From: Thalassobaculum fulvum
GTDB lineage: Bacteria > Pseudomonadota > Alphaproteobacteria > Thalassobaculales > Thalassobaculaceae
Assembly (NCBI RefSeq): GCF_014652915.1
Contig: NZ_BMZS01000004.1
Span: 434,001 to 498,000 of the forward strand
Length of the DNA stretch: 64,000 bases
Reading direction: 5' to 3'
In this document: positions 34,125 to 42,736 of the stretch, piece by piece
Position numbering within the stretch: position 1 is the stretch's first letter
How the letters are laid out: every line of letters begins with the position of its first letter
Notes under the pieces: model-generated
Databases searched by the model: none
The model's input: the letters and a program-made list of their open reading frames with translations, nothing else
What the model was told of the DNA's origin: nothing
Translations under genes and position numbers: made by a program

Positions 34125-34901
34125 ATGACCAAGGTAGTCATCTTGGCAGGGGGGCGCGGCAGCCGGCTGTCGGAGGAGACCGACGTCCGGCCGAAGCCGA
34201 TGGTCCGGGTCGGCGACGAGCCGATCCTCTGGCACATCATGAAGATCTACGCGTCGCACGGGTATACCGACTTCGTGATCTGCCTCGGCTATCTCGGCTA
34301 CGTCATCAAGGAGCACTTCGCCAACTACCTGCTCCACCGAAGCGACGTCACCATCGACCTGTCGTCGGGCAGCCTGGACTTTCACACTCACCATAACGAC
34401 CGCTGGCGCGTGACCCTGGTCAACACCGGCGACGTCACCAACACCGGTGGCCGGCTGAAACGGGTTCGCCACCACCTGCCAGCCGACGAGCCGTTCCTGA
34501 TGACCTACGGCGACGGCGTCGCCGACGTCGACATCCGCGCGCTCGTCGCGTTTCACCGGCAGCACGGACGCAAGGCGACGGTCACCGCCGTCCGGCCACC
34601 GGGGCGGTTCGGCAACCTGGCGATCAAGAACAACGTCGTCGAGGCGTTCGCCGAAAAGCCGGACGGCGACGGCCAACTCATCAACGGCGGGTTCTTCGTG
34701 CTCGACCCGTCGGTCCTCGACTACATCGAGGGCGACGAGACGATCTGGGAGCGCGAGCCGATGGAAAGGCTGGCGCGCGAAGGCGACCTGCACGCCTATC
34801 GCCACCCCGGATTCTGGCAGTGCATGGACACGCTGCGCGACAAGCTCTGGCTCACGGAACTCTGGGAGAGCGGCCACGCCCCCTGGAAGACATGGTCGTG
34901 A
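34125..34901 (+). CDS. rfbF: Glucose-1-phosphate cytidylyltransferase
   Basis: The 258-residue protein has the nucleotidyltransferase signature VVILAGGRGSRLSEETDVRP with KPMVRVGDEPILWHIMK. It also has the family's YGDGVADVDIRALVAFHRQHG and GFWQCMDTLRDK. RfbF makes CDP-glucose from glucose-1-phosphate and CTP, the entry step for CDP-6-deoxy sugars. The length equals the family norm (about 257). Its stop overlaps the start of the C-methyltransferase gene. It begins a five-gene plus-strand operon running to 38623. Confidence 0.95.
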   Translation: MTKVVILAGGRGSRLSEETDVRPKPMVRVGDEPILWHIMKIYASHGYTDFVICLGYLGYVIKEHFANYLLHRSDVTIDLSSGSLDFHTHHNDRWRVTLVNTGDVTNTGGRLKRVRHHLPADEPFLMTYGDGVADVDIRALVAFHRQHGRKATVTAVRPPGRFGNLAIKNNVVEAFAEKPDGDGQLINGGFFVLDPSVLDYIEGDETIWEREPMERLAREGDLHAYRHPGFWQCMDTLRDKLWLTELWESGHAPWKTWS

Positions 34902-36139
34902 CCGTGACGCCCCCGTCCTTCGCCTGCCGCTTCTGCGGCTCGACCCGCCACTCGCTGGTCGCCGACCTCGGCGAGCAGGTTCCCGCCAACGCCTATGTCG
35001 CGCCGGAACGGGCCGACCAGCCGGAACAGCGCTACCCGCTGCGCGCAGTCGTCTGCCACGACTGCTGGCTGGTCGAGCTCGATCACGTCGTCCCGCCGGA
35101 ATCGATCTTCAGCGACTATGCCTATCTGTCGTCGTTCTCGTCGTCCTGGGTCGCCCATGCCGGTCGGTTCGTCGAGGCGGCGGCCGACCGGTTCGCACTG
35201 GGAGCCGGCAACCTGGTTCTGGAGATCGCCAGCAACGACGGCTACCTGCTGAAGCACGTCGTCGCCCGCGGCATCCAGGCGCTGGGCGTCGAGCCGGCCG
35301 GCAACGTGGCCGAGCTGGCGAGGGCCGCGGGGGTGCCGACCGAGACGGCGTTCTTCAACCGCGAAACCGCCGAGGCCCTGCGGGCGCGCGGCGTATCGGC
35401 CGACCTGATCGTCGCGAACAACGTCCTGGCGCACGTTCCGTCCCCGACGTCGCTGGTCGCCGGCATGCCCGTCGTGCTGTCGCCGGAAGGCGTGATCTCG
35501 GTCGAGGTGCCGCACCTCCAGCGCCTGCTGGAGGGCGGCGAGTTCGACACCATCTACCACGAGCACTACTCGTATTTCTCGCTCGGCTTCCTGCGCCGGC
35601 TGTTCGCGGCCAGCGGCCTGCGGGTGTTCGACGTCGAGCATCTTCCGACCCATGGCGGCAGCCTGCGGGTGTTCGCCTGCCACGAGGGTGCCGGCCACCC
35701 GACCACCGGTGCCGTGCGGGAGACCGTCGAGGCCGAGCTCGCCGCCGGCCTGGAGAACGTCGACACCTACGACCGGTTCTATGCCCGGGTCCTGCGCATC
35801 CGCCAGGACCTGCTGGAGTTCCTGACCACCGCCCGGCGCGACGGCAAGTCGGTGGTCGGGTACGGTGCCGCCGCCAAGGGCAACACCCTGCTCAACTTCT
35901 GCGGCGTCGGGCCGGCCGAGCTCGCCTATGTCGTCGACATGAACCCGCTCAAGCAGAATCACCTGCTGCCACAGAGCCGGATTCCGGTGCTGGCGCCGGA
36001 CCGGCTGTCGGTCACGAAACCCGACTACGTGCTCATTCTGCCCTGGAACCTGCGCGACGAGATCGTCCGCTCGATGGCGCAGGTGAGGGACTGGGGCGGC
36101 CGTTTCGTGGTCGCGGTTCCCCGGCTGGAGCTGCTCTGA
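34892..36139 (+). CDS. Nucleotide-sugar C-methyltransferase (TylCIII/NovU-like)
   Basis: The 415-residue protein has the three-part build of sugar C-methyltransferases. A zinc-binding N-terminus has CRFCGS and VCHDCWLVE. A SAM domain has VLEIASNDGYLL and the YHEHYSYFS catalytic region. The C-terminal part contains VVGYGAAAKGNTLLN. Relatives methylate C-3 of 4-keto-2,6-dideoxy or 4-keto-6-deoxy nucleotide sugars. With RfbF upstream this implies a CDP-linked 3-C-methyl branched sugar (inference). Its ATG overlaps the rfbF stop and its own stop overlaps the next ATG (TGATG). Confidence 0.9.
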   Translation: MVVTVTPPSFACRFCGSTRHSLVADLGEQVPANAYVAPERADQPEQRYPLRAVVCHDCWLVELDHVVPPESIFSDYAYLSSFSSSWVAHAGRFVEAAADRFALGAGNLVLEIASNDGYLLKHVVARGIQALGVEPAGNVAELARAAGVPTETAFFNRETAEALRARGVSADLIVANNVLAHVPSPTSLVAGMPVVLSPEGVISVEVPHLQRLLEGGEFDTIYHEHYSYFSLGFLRRLFAASGLRVFDVEHLPTHGGSLRVFACHEGAGHPTTGAVRETVEAELAAGLENVDTYDRFYARVLRIRQDLLEFLTTARRDGKSVVGYGAAAKGNTLLNFCGVGPAELAYVVDMNPLKQNHLLPQSRIPVLAPDRLSVTKPDYVLILPWNLRDEIVRSMAQVRDWGGRFVVAVPRLELL

Positions 36140-36669
36140 TGGAGTTCCGATCGACCCGGGTGGCCGGCGTCACGCTGGTCGAGGGCCACGCCCACCGGGA
36201 CGATCGGGGCAGCTTCGAGCGCGCGTTCTGCCTGACGACCTTCGCCGCGGCCGGGATCGACCTGGCGGTCCGCCAGACCAGCATCTCGACCAATCTGGCC
36301 GCCGGCACCCTGCGCGGCATGCACTACCAGAAGGCCCCGCATCCGGAAGCCAAGCTGGTTCGCTGCATCGCCGGACGGGTGTTCGACGTGGTCGTCGACC
36401 TGCGCCCGGACTCCCCGACCTTCAAGGCCTGGTACGGGGTCGAGCTGTCGCCGGAGAACCACCGGTCGCTGCATATCCCCGCCGGTGTCGCGCACGGCTT
36501 CCTCAGCCTCGTCGACGGCAGCGTCCTCCACTACATGATGGATGCCGACCACGAGCCGTCGGCCGGCGCCGGCGTCCGCTGGAACGACCCGGCGTTCGCG
36601 ATCGAGTGGCCGGCGGCCCCGGCCGTGATCTCGCCGCGCGACGCCGGCTATCCGGATTTCGGGTCATGA
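36139..36669 (+). CDS. RmlC-like nucleotide-sugar 3,5-epimerase
   Basis: The 176-residue cupin resembles dTDP-4-dehydrorhamnose 3,5-epimerase. It has DDRGSFERAF, TLRGMHYQ with the catalytic His, and AKLVRC with the conserved Lys. FDVVVDLRPDSPTF, HIPAGVAHGF and RWNDPAFAIEWP follow. The segment around the usual catalytic Tyr reads LHYMMDADHE instead of the YKTTDYY type, so it may epimerise only one carbon or use a different substrate. Starts and stops overlap the genes on both sides, so it acts in the same CDP-sugar pathway. Confidence 0.9.
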   Translation: MEFRSTRVAGVTLVEGHAHRDDRGSFERAFCLTTFAAAGIDLAVRQTSISTNLAAGTLRGMHYQKAPHPEAKLVRCIAGRVFDVVVDLRPDSPTFKAWYGVELSPENHRSLHIPAGVAHGFLSLVDGSVLHYMMDADHEPSAGAGVRWNDPAFAIEWPAAPAVISPRDAGYPDFGS

Positions 36670-37598
36670 GCCGGGTCCTGCTGACCGGGGCCAGCGGTTT
36701 CGTCGGACGGGCCACGGCGGTCGGGCTGCTGGCCGCCGGCGAGACGGTGGCGGGTGTCGGCCGGAATCCCGCGGCCATGCCGGCCGGCGTGACCCCGGTG
36801 ATCGCCGACATGCTCGGCGAGCCCGATGCCGTAGTCGGCTTTCTGCGGGAGGCCCGGCCCGAGACCCTGATCCACGCAGCGTGGTCGACCGAGCACGGGC
36901 GGTACTGGAGCGACCCGGCCAATCTGGACTGGACGGCGCGCACCCTCGGCCTCGTGAGAGCCTTCGTCGAAGCCGGCGGACGCCGGATCGTCACGATCGG
37001 CACCTGTGCCGAATACGACTGGACCGTGCTGGGCGGCGAGCCGTGCCGCGAGGCGACGACGCCGCTTCGGCCGCATACGCTCTACGGCGCCGCCAAGCAT
37101 GCCATGGCGCTGCTGGTCGGGGCGTACTGCGGGACCACCGGGGTCGCGCACGCGCACGCCCGCCTGTTCCTGCTGTACGGCGACGGCGAGCAGCCGGCGC
37201 GCCTGGTCCCCTCGCTGGCCCGGTCGCTGCTGGCCGGGCAACCGGCCCGGACCACCTCCGGCCGCCAGGTCAGGGACTTCATGGACGTACGCGACGCCGG
37301 CGCCGCCATCGCCGCCATCGCCCGCAGCGACCGCACCGGTGCGGTCAACGTGGCGACCGGCACCCCCGTCCCGGTCCGCGCGGTCGCGGAGACCATCGGC
37401 GAGCTCACCGGCCGTTCGGACCTGCTGGAGTTCGGCGCCCTGCCCGACCGGCCCGACGACCCTGCCTATCTGGTCGCCGATGTCGGTATCCTGACCGGCG
37501 AGGTCGGCTTCCGGCCGACGATCTCCCTGCGGGACGGGCTTCGTCACGCGGTCGCGGCGTGGCGGTCCGGCCCCGGGGCGGCGGACCACGGACACTGA
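36666..37598 (+). CDS. Extended SDR, nucleotide-sugar 4-ketoreductase/epimerase
   Basis: The 310-residue protein has the NAD(P) loop TGASGFVG at the N-terminus, LIHAAWST, VTIGTCAEYD and the catalytic pair in LYGAAKHAM. The position after epimerase and C-methyltransferase genes suggests the final C-4 ketoreduction of the branched 6-deoxyhexose. The ATG overlaps the preceding stop (ATGA). The assignment as reductase rather than epimerase is inferred from context. Confidence 0.85.
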   Translation: MSRVLLTGASGFVGRATAVGLLAAGETVAGVGRNPAAMPAGVTPVIADMLGEPDAVVGFLREARPETLIHAAWSTEHGRYWSDPANLDWTARTLGLVRAFVEAGGRRIVTIGTCAEYDWTVLGGEPCREATTPLRPHTLYGAAKHAMALLVGAYCGTTGVAHAHARLFLLYGDGEQPARLVPSLARSLLAGQPARTTSGRQVRDFMDVRDAGAAIAAIARSDRTGAVNVATGTPVPVRAVAETIGELTGRSDLLEFGALPDRPDDPAYLVADVGILTGEVGFRPTISLRDGLRHAVAAWRSGPGAADHGH

Positions 37599-37606
37599 GG
37601 AAGGCG

Positions 37607-38623
37607 ATGGAAGACCATCAGGAACTGGCGTTGCGCCTGGAGGAAGCGGCCCGACGGCTGCGCGAGATGGAAGCCCAGCCGAATCCCGCTTTCGAGCTGT
37701 CGAAGGCGCTGCCGGCCGAACTCGGGGCGCTGTGGAGCCGGTCGCCGCAGAGTCGGAACAAGGCGTTTCGCTCGGTTCTGATCGATCACTGGGTCAAGGG
37801 GCTGCAGTCGGTCCTGGACGGGCTGGACTGGCACGGCCGCGTCGTGGTCGCGCGGGACAGCGTGCTCGCCGAGCTAGACGGCGTCCGCATGCACGCCGAC
37901 CGCGACATGCGCTTCTTCCGGAAGTCCGGCCGGGCCGCCGGCGCGTCGCTGCTCGGACGGCTGCAGCTGGTCACCGACAAGCCGGAACGGGTGATCGACA
38001 TCGGCGCCAACATCGGCGAGATCTCGCTGTTCTTCTCCAGGAGCCTGCCGGACGCCCGCATCGTCGCGGTCGAGGCATCGAGCGAGAACATCGTCGAGTT
38101 CGAGCGCAACCGGACCCTGCAGACCTTTCCGACCGACAACCTTCAGCTGATCCACGCCGCCGTAGCCGACCGCGAGGGCACGATCGACATCACGGTCGGG
38201 GCCGGCGACATGAACACCGTTCTGGTCGAGGACGGCCTGGATCGCCTGCGCGACCGCGGCACGACCGGAACCGAGCAGGTTCGCGCGATCACCCTGGACA
38301 CCGTCATCGAGGCCGCCGGCGGGGGCCCGGTCGACCTGATCAAGATCGACATCGAAGGGGCCGAGCCGCTGCTCGGCGAGGCGCTCGCGCGCCACGCCGG
38401 CAAGATCAAGATGATCTTCGTCGAGTTCTCGGTGTTCAACACGCTGGAGGCGTATGTCGGCCTGAACGACCGGCTGCTGGCGGCCGGCTACCGGGTCTTC
38501 GACGCCAAGATGCGGCCGATCGCCGAGATGGCCGACTGGCTGGCCGCCGCCCGCGCCAACGCCCCGAGCGTCAACATCTGGTACGTCCGATCGGACCTCG
38601 TTCCCGACGACCTCCAGCCGTGA
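37607..38623 (+). CDS. FkbM-family methyltransferase
   Basis: The 338-residue protein has a short N-terminal coiled-coil-like helix (LALRLEEAARRLREME), a linker, and an FkbM domain with VIDIGANIGEISLFF, IVAVEASSENI and the signature DLIKIDIEGAEPLLGEAL. FkbM enzymes O-methylate sugar hydroxyls. Coming last in the CDP-sugar operon it may methylate the branched sugar after transfer. AGGAAGG lies about five bases before the ATG. It differs from the 548-residue FkbM protein at 3098 in having no TPR region. Confidence 0.88.
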   Translation: MEDHQELALRLEEAARRLREMEAQPNPAFELSKALPAELGALWSRSPQSRNKAFRSVLIDHWVKGLQSVLDGLDWHGRVVVARDSVLAELDGVRMHADRDMRFFRKSGRAAGASLLGRLQLVTDKPERVIDIGANIGEISLFFSRSLPDARIVAVEASSENIVEFERNRTLQTFPTDNLQLIHAAVADREGTIDITVGAGDMNTVLVEDGLDRLRDRGTTGTEQVRAITLDTVIEAAGGGPVDLIKIDIEGAEPLLGEALARHAGKIKMIFVEFSVFNTLEAYVGLNDRLLAAGYRVFDAKMRPIAEMADWLAAARANAPSVNIWYVRSDLVPDDLQP

Positions 38624-38710
38624 GCCGCGACGAGGACGTTCGTCCGAACCGACCGGTCGGCGCCGCCTCTGCGGGCGCCGGCCGTTCCCGGGGCGAGCAG
38701 CCCCGGCGGC

Positions 38711-39466
38711 CTACAGCAGGTCGCCGAACGCCACCATGAAGCCGACGACGACTGCGGCCAGCAGCAGCAGGAACACGGCATCCATGCCGCGGAACCGGCC
38801 CGTCGGTTCCGGCGCCGCCGAACGCTGCGCCGAGTTGGTGTCCGCGATCTCGCGGAGGCTCTGACCGAAGGTGGCGACGTAGGTCTCGATCGACTTCAGG
38901 GTCGACGACTGGCGGTCCAGCGCCTCGGCCAGTTCGCCGTCCAGCACCGGACCGTTGCCGTTGCCGCTCGGGACCGGCAGGTTCTTGAACCGGTCGACCA
39001 TGCCCCTGAGCAGGTTGCTCATGTCGTTGATGACCTGCTCCTGCATGGCGATACGCTCCTGCAGGGCGACAATGACCTCGGCCTCCAGCCTGGGAGGGCC
39101 GTCGGGGCGGGTCCGGCGCTGCGGACGCACCTGCATCCGGGGCAGCGGGACCTCGCTGCCGGCGAACCGGACTTCGATCTCGGAACTGTCGACCTGGCCG
39201 ACCAGGTCGTCCGGCAGCACGTACTCGAACGCGTGCTGGCCGTCCCCGATCTCCAGGTCGACCAGGTCGTCGCGGAATCGGTCGGCGGTCACGGTTGCCA
39301 GCTGCGTGGCCCCGAGAAGGATCTCGACCTCGATCTTCTCCTCGGGCCGCTGCGGGTTCCAGGCCCAGCCGTAGACGATGCCGCGCTCGATCGCGTCGAT
39401 GAACCCCTGCAGATTGACCGCAGCCAACCCGATCGATCGCACGGTTCCCCCGGATGCGGTGCTCAT
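38711..39466 (-). CDS. Tail-anchored membrane protein with GWAWNP domain
   Basis: The 251-residue protein opens with a beta-rich domain (about 18-110) containing QGFIDAIERGIVYGWAWNPQ, VEILLG and VTADRFRDDLVDLEIGDG. This pattern is seen in proteins of surface-glycan loci but lacks a function known to me. A helical, probably coiled-coil region follows (about 128-215). One C-terminal membrane helix (VFLLLLAAVVVGFMVAF) ends the protein, suggesting a C-tail anchor in the inner membrane. GAGAGG lies eight bases before the ATG. It is divergent from the type I secretion operon. Confidence 0.65.
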   Translation of the reverse strand: MSTASGGTVRSIGLAAVNLQGFIDAIERGIVYGWAWNPQRPEEKIEVEILLGATQLATVTADRFRDDLVDLEIGDGQHAFEYVLPDDLVGQVDSSEIEVRFAGSEVPLPRMQVRPQRRTRPDGPPRLEAEVIVALQERIAMQEQVINDMSNLLRGMVDRFKNLPVPSGNGNGPVLDGELAEALDRQSSTLKSIETYVATFGQSLREIADTNSAQRSAAPEPTGRFRGMDAVFLLLLAAVVVGFMVAFGDLL

Positions 39467-39646
39467 ACCGTCAACCTCTCATGCTTGGACGCCAGCGGAA
39501 CGACACGGTCGCGGACACCGGAATATCCGGCCGTATCGCTGGATTTTCAAAGGAAAACGGCTTAGAGATTCGAGGGGCGTGATCCCGATGGGGCAATTCC
39601 CCGACCGCTCCCGGGCGTGGACACGGACAGAGGCGGAGAGGCCTTG
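39467..39646. other. Divergent intergenic region with small palindromes
   Basis: These 180 bases separate the tail-anchored protein from the secretion ABC gene. They include CCGGA-ATA-TCCGG near 39506-39518 and GGGG-CAATT-CCCC near 39586-39598, and a locally AT-rich stretch (GATTTTCAAAGGAAAAC). Promoters for both sides probably lie here, but no confident -35/-10 pair was picked. Confidence 0.45.
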
Positions 39647-41386
39647 GTGGCGAACGGTGCGACATCTCATGACCCTCTGAAGGGGATAATTCGCCGCTGC
39701 ATCCCTGCCCTCGCGATCGTCGGCGTGGTGACGCTGATCACCACTGTGTCATTCCTGGTCGTGCCGATCTACATGATGCAGGTGTACGACCGCGTCGTCG
39801 CAAGCGGCAGCTTCAGCACCCTATTCGCTCTCGGGGCGATCACCCTGTTCGCCCTGCTGGTGTCGACCGCCCTCGACTACGCCCGCTCCCGGCTGCTGCG
39901 CCGCATGGCGATCTGGTTCTCCCAGCGCACCGGCATCGACGCGATCGAGGCCGGCATCCGGCAGTCCGTCGCCTCGCGGAACCAGACCGCCCAGTCGCTG
40001 CGCGACATCGGCGAGATCCGCAACTTCATCCAGGGCAGCAGCATCGTCACCGGCTTCGAGCTGCTGTGGACGCCGGTGTTCTTCATCGTGCTGTTCGCCA
40101 TCCATTTCTATCTCGGGGTACTCGGCCTGGTCTCGGCCGGCTGCATGATCATGCTCAGCTACCTGAGCGAGATCGTCAGCCGGCGTTCGCTGTTCGAGGC
40201 GGAGAAGCGCAGCCTGGTGGCCACCGCGACGATCGGCAACTCGCTGCGGAACGCCGAAGCGGTCGAGGCGATGGGCATGTCCGACCGGATCATCGGCCGC
40301 TGGCAGAAGGAAAACGACATCGCCCTCGATCTCGCCGAGCACGCCAACAGCCGCCTGGCGGTGATCGGCGCGTTCTCGCGGACCTTCCTGCTGTACGTGA
40401 AGGTCGTGGTGGTGACCGTCGCGGTCATCCTGGTCCTGAACAACGAGATGTCGGCCGGCGCGATCTTCGCCGCGTTCATCGTGACGGCCCTCATGCTGAC
40501 GCCGTTCTCCAAGCTGATCGACACCTATCGCCAGGTGATCGGCGCCCGGGCCGCCTGGGGCCGGCTCCGGACCGACCTGACGATCGACAGCCGCGACGCG
40601 CGCCTGCCCTCGCCGATGCCGCGGCCCACCGGTGCGGTGACCGTCGACAGCCTGGTCTATGCCCCGCCGGGCTTCTCGCACGCGGTCATCCGGGGCATCT
40701 CGTTCGCCATGTCGCCGGGCGAGGTGGTCGGGATCGCAGGTCCGTCGGCCGCCGGAAAGTCCACGCTCGCCCGGTTGCTGATGGGCATCGTCAAGCCGAC
40801 CTCGGGCTCGGTACGGATCGACGGCACCAGCGTGTTCCAGTGGGAACGCCGCAGCTTCGGATCCTTCACCGGCTACATTCCGCAGTCGGTCTCGCTGTTC
40901 GACGGCACGGTGCGCGAGAACATCTCCCGCTTCACGGACGTGCCGATCGAGGATGTGATCGCCGCCGCCAAGCGGGCCGGTGCCCACGAGATGATCGGCC
41001 ACCTGCCGTTCGGCTACGACACCCGGATCGGCGACACCGGCTACACCCTGACCGGCGGGCAGCGCCAGCGCATCGCGCTGGCCCGGGCGTTGTTCGGCGA
41101 ACCGCGCTACATCGTGCTCGACGAGCCGGATGCGAGCCTCGACCAGGAAGGCGAGCGCGCCCTGCTCAGCGCGATGCGGGCGGCCGCCGACAACGGGGCG
41201 ACCGTCGTCGTGATCTCGCATCGCGCGTCGGTGCTGCAGGTGACCGACAAGATCCTGATCCTGAAGGAGGGTCGGATTCAGTTCTACGGCTGGCGCGACA
41301 AGGCGCTCGAAGAACTCGGACTGCTGCCGGCTCCGGGCCCGGAACGGCGTCTCGTCAAAGCGGTGGACAGCCATGCCGGCCGATAG
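39647..41386 (+). CDS. Type I secretion ABC transporter (PrtD/AprD/RsaD-type)
   Basis: The 579-residue protein has a membrane domain (about 20-300 with several long hydrophobic segments) and an ATPase domain. It has Walker A GPSAAGKST, Q-loop YIPQSVSLF, signature LTGGQRQR (Thr for Ser), Walker B YIVLDEPDA and H-loop VISHRAS. The size and absence of a C39 peptidase domain match PrtD-type exporters of RTX proteins. The GTG at 39647 is preferred because GGAGAGG lies about six bases upstream. An in-frame GTG at 39617 is the alternative. It overlaps the MFP gene and probably exports the RTX protein at 57927. Confidence 0.92.
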   Translation: MANGATSHDPLKGIIRRCIPALAIVGVVTLITTVSFLVVPIYMMQVYDRVVASGSFSTLFALGAITLFALLVSTALDYARSRLLRRMAIWFSQRTGIDAIEAGIRQSVASRNQTAQSLRDIGEIRNFIQGSSIVTGFELLWTPVFFIVLFAIHFYLGVLGLVSAGCMIMLSYLSEIVSRRSLFEAEKRSLVATATIGNSLRNAEAVEAMGMSDRIIGRWQKENDIALDLAEHANSRLAVIGAFSRTFLLYVKVVVVTVAVILVLNNEMSAGAIFAAFIVTALMLTPFSKLIDTYRQVIGARAAWGRLRTDLTIDSRDARLPSPMPRPTGAVTVDSLVYAPPGFSHAVIRGISFAMSPGEVVGIAGPSAAGKSTLARLLMGIVKPTSGSVRIDGTSVFQWERRSFGSFTGYIPQSVSLFDGTVRENISRFTDVPIEDVIAAAKRAGAHEMIGHLPFGYDTRIGDTGYTLTGGQRQRIALARALFGEPRYIVLDEPDASLDQEGERALLSAMRAAADNGATVVVISHRASVLQVTDKILILKEGRIQFYGWRDKALEELGLLPAPGPERRLVKAVDSHAGR

Positions 41387-42719
41387 GGCGCTCTCACTCG
41401 ACACGGTGCCGCGCGGCTACACGGAAGTCGAGCGCGACCCGAACATCCTGGACATCCGTACCTTCATTCTGCTGACGGCGATCACGGCCGTCATCGGCGT
41501 CGCCGTCTGGATGTCTTTCGCCAAGCTTGACAGCGCCACCGCCGCGCCAGGCGAGCTTCGGGTGGAGAGCCACCGCAAGACGCTCAAGGTCCTGGAGTCG
41601 GGCATCGTCCACCGGCTGCTGGTATCGGAGGGCGACCGCGTCGTCGAAGGCCAGCCCTTGATCGAACTGGACCCGACGCGCGCCAACGCCAACGTCGAGA
41701 TCTTCCAGCGGCGCTACTACGCGACCCAGGCGCAGTTGGCCCGCTTCCAGGCCGAGGCGGCCGGGCGCACCGCGGTCCGCTTCCCCGACAGCTTGCTGGA
41801 GCGGGCCGACGATCCGGACATCCGGGCCGCCATGATCACCGAAGCCGACCTGTTCGATGCGCGGACCAGCGCCTTGAAGGCCCGGACCGACGTGACCAAG
41901 GCCCGGATCGACCAGCTCCAGTCGCAGATCGGGTCGACCGACAACCAGATCTCGGCGACCCGCGAGCAGATCGCCATCAGCGTCGACGAACTGCAGTCCG
42001 TCGAATACCTGTACAACAAGAACCTGATCCAGAAGAGCCGCTTCCTCGCCGCCAAGCGCACCTATGTCGACCTGAAGGCCAAGCTGAGCGACCTGCAGAG
42101 CCGGCGCGCCCAGCTCGAGAGCGAGGTCGGCGCGACCCGGCTGGAGCTGCTGGACATCGAGGAGCAGGCGCGCAACGAGGCGCTGACGCAGGTCAGCACC
42201 CTGCAGGCCCAGATCCTCGAACTCGAGCAGCAGATCGGCATCTCGTCGAGCACCGCCGGCCTGCTCACCCTGAAGTCGCCGCTGACGGGGACCGTCGTCA
42301 AGCTCGAGGTGTTCAGCGAAGGGACCGTGGTCCTGGCGGGCGAGCCGCTCATGGATATCGTCCCGGCGAACGACCAGCTGATCGTCGAGACCCATGTCGG
42401 GCCGGACGACATCGACAACGTCGCGGTCGGCATGGTGGCGAAGGTCAGGCTCTCCGGTCTCAGCGCCCGGACGACGCCGCTCCTCGAAGGCAAGGTGACG
42501 ATGGTGTCGGCCGACCTGGCCTCGCCGAAGGACGCCGAGATCAAGTACTACCTGGCCAACGTCGTCCTCCCGCCCGCCGAGTTGGAGAAGCTGAAGGACG
42601 TCGAGCTGGCCCCCGGCATGCAGGCCACCGTGATGATCGTGAAGGGCGAGCGCACCGTGCTCGACTACCTGCTGTCGCCGATCGTGCTCGCCGCGGAAAC
42701 CGCCATGCGCGAGCCCTGA
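41373..42719 (+). CDS. HlyD/PrtE-family membrane fusion protein of type I secretion
   Basis: The 448-residue adaptor has a single N-terminal membrane helix (TFILLTAITAVIGVAVWMSF) and a lipoyl half-motif around GELRVESHRKTLKVLESGIV. Long periplasmic coiled coils (about 150-300) follow, then the second lipoyl half LKSPLTGTVVKL and a C-terminal barrel. This order is standard for HlyD family proteins. Its ATG overlaps the ABC gene by 14 bases. The outer-membrane TolC-like partner is not in this window. Confidence 0.92.
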   Translation: MPADRALSLDTVPRGYTEVERDPNILDIRTFILLTAITAVIGVAVWMSFAKLDSATAAPGELRVESHRKTLKVLESGIVHRLLVSEGDRVVEGQPLIELDPTRANANVEIFQRRYYATQAQLARFQAEAAGRTAVRFPDSLLERADDPDIRAAMITEADLFDARTSALKARTDVTKARIDQLQSQIGSTDNQISATREQIAISVDELQSVEYLYNKNLIQKSRFLAAKRTYVDLKAKLSDLQSRRAQLESEVGATRLELLDIEEQARNEALTQVSTLQAQILELEQQIGISSSTAGLLTLKSPLTGTVVKLEVFSEGTVVLAGEPLMDIVPANDQLIVETHVGPDDIDNVAVGMVAKVRLSGLSARTTPLLEGKVTMVSADLASPKDAEIKYYLANVVLPPAELEKLKDVELAPGMQATVMIVKGERTVLDYLLSPIVLAAETAMREP

Positions 42720-42736
42720 GCGGTTCCCGAGGAGCG

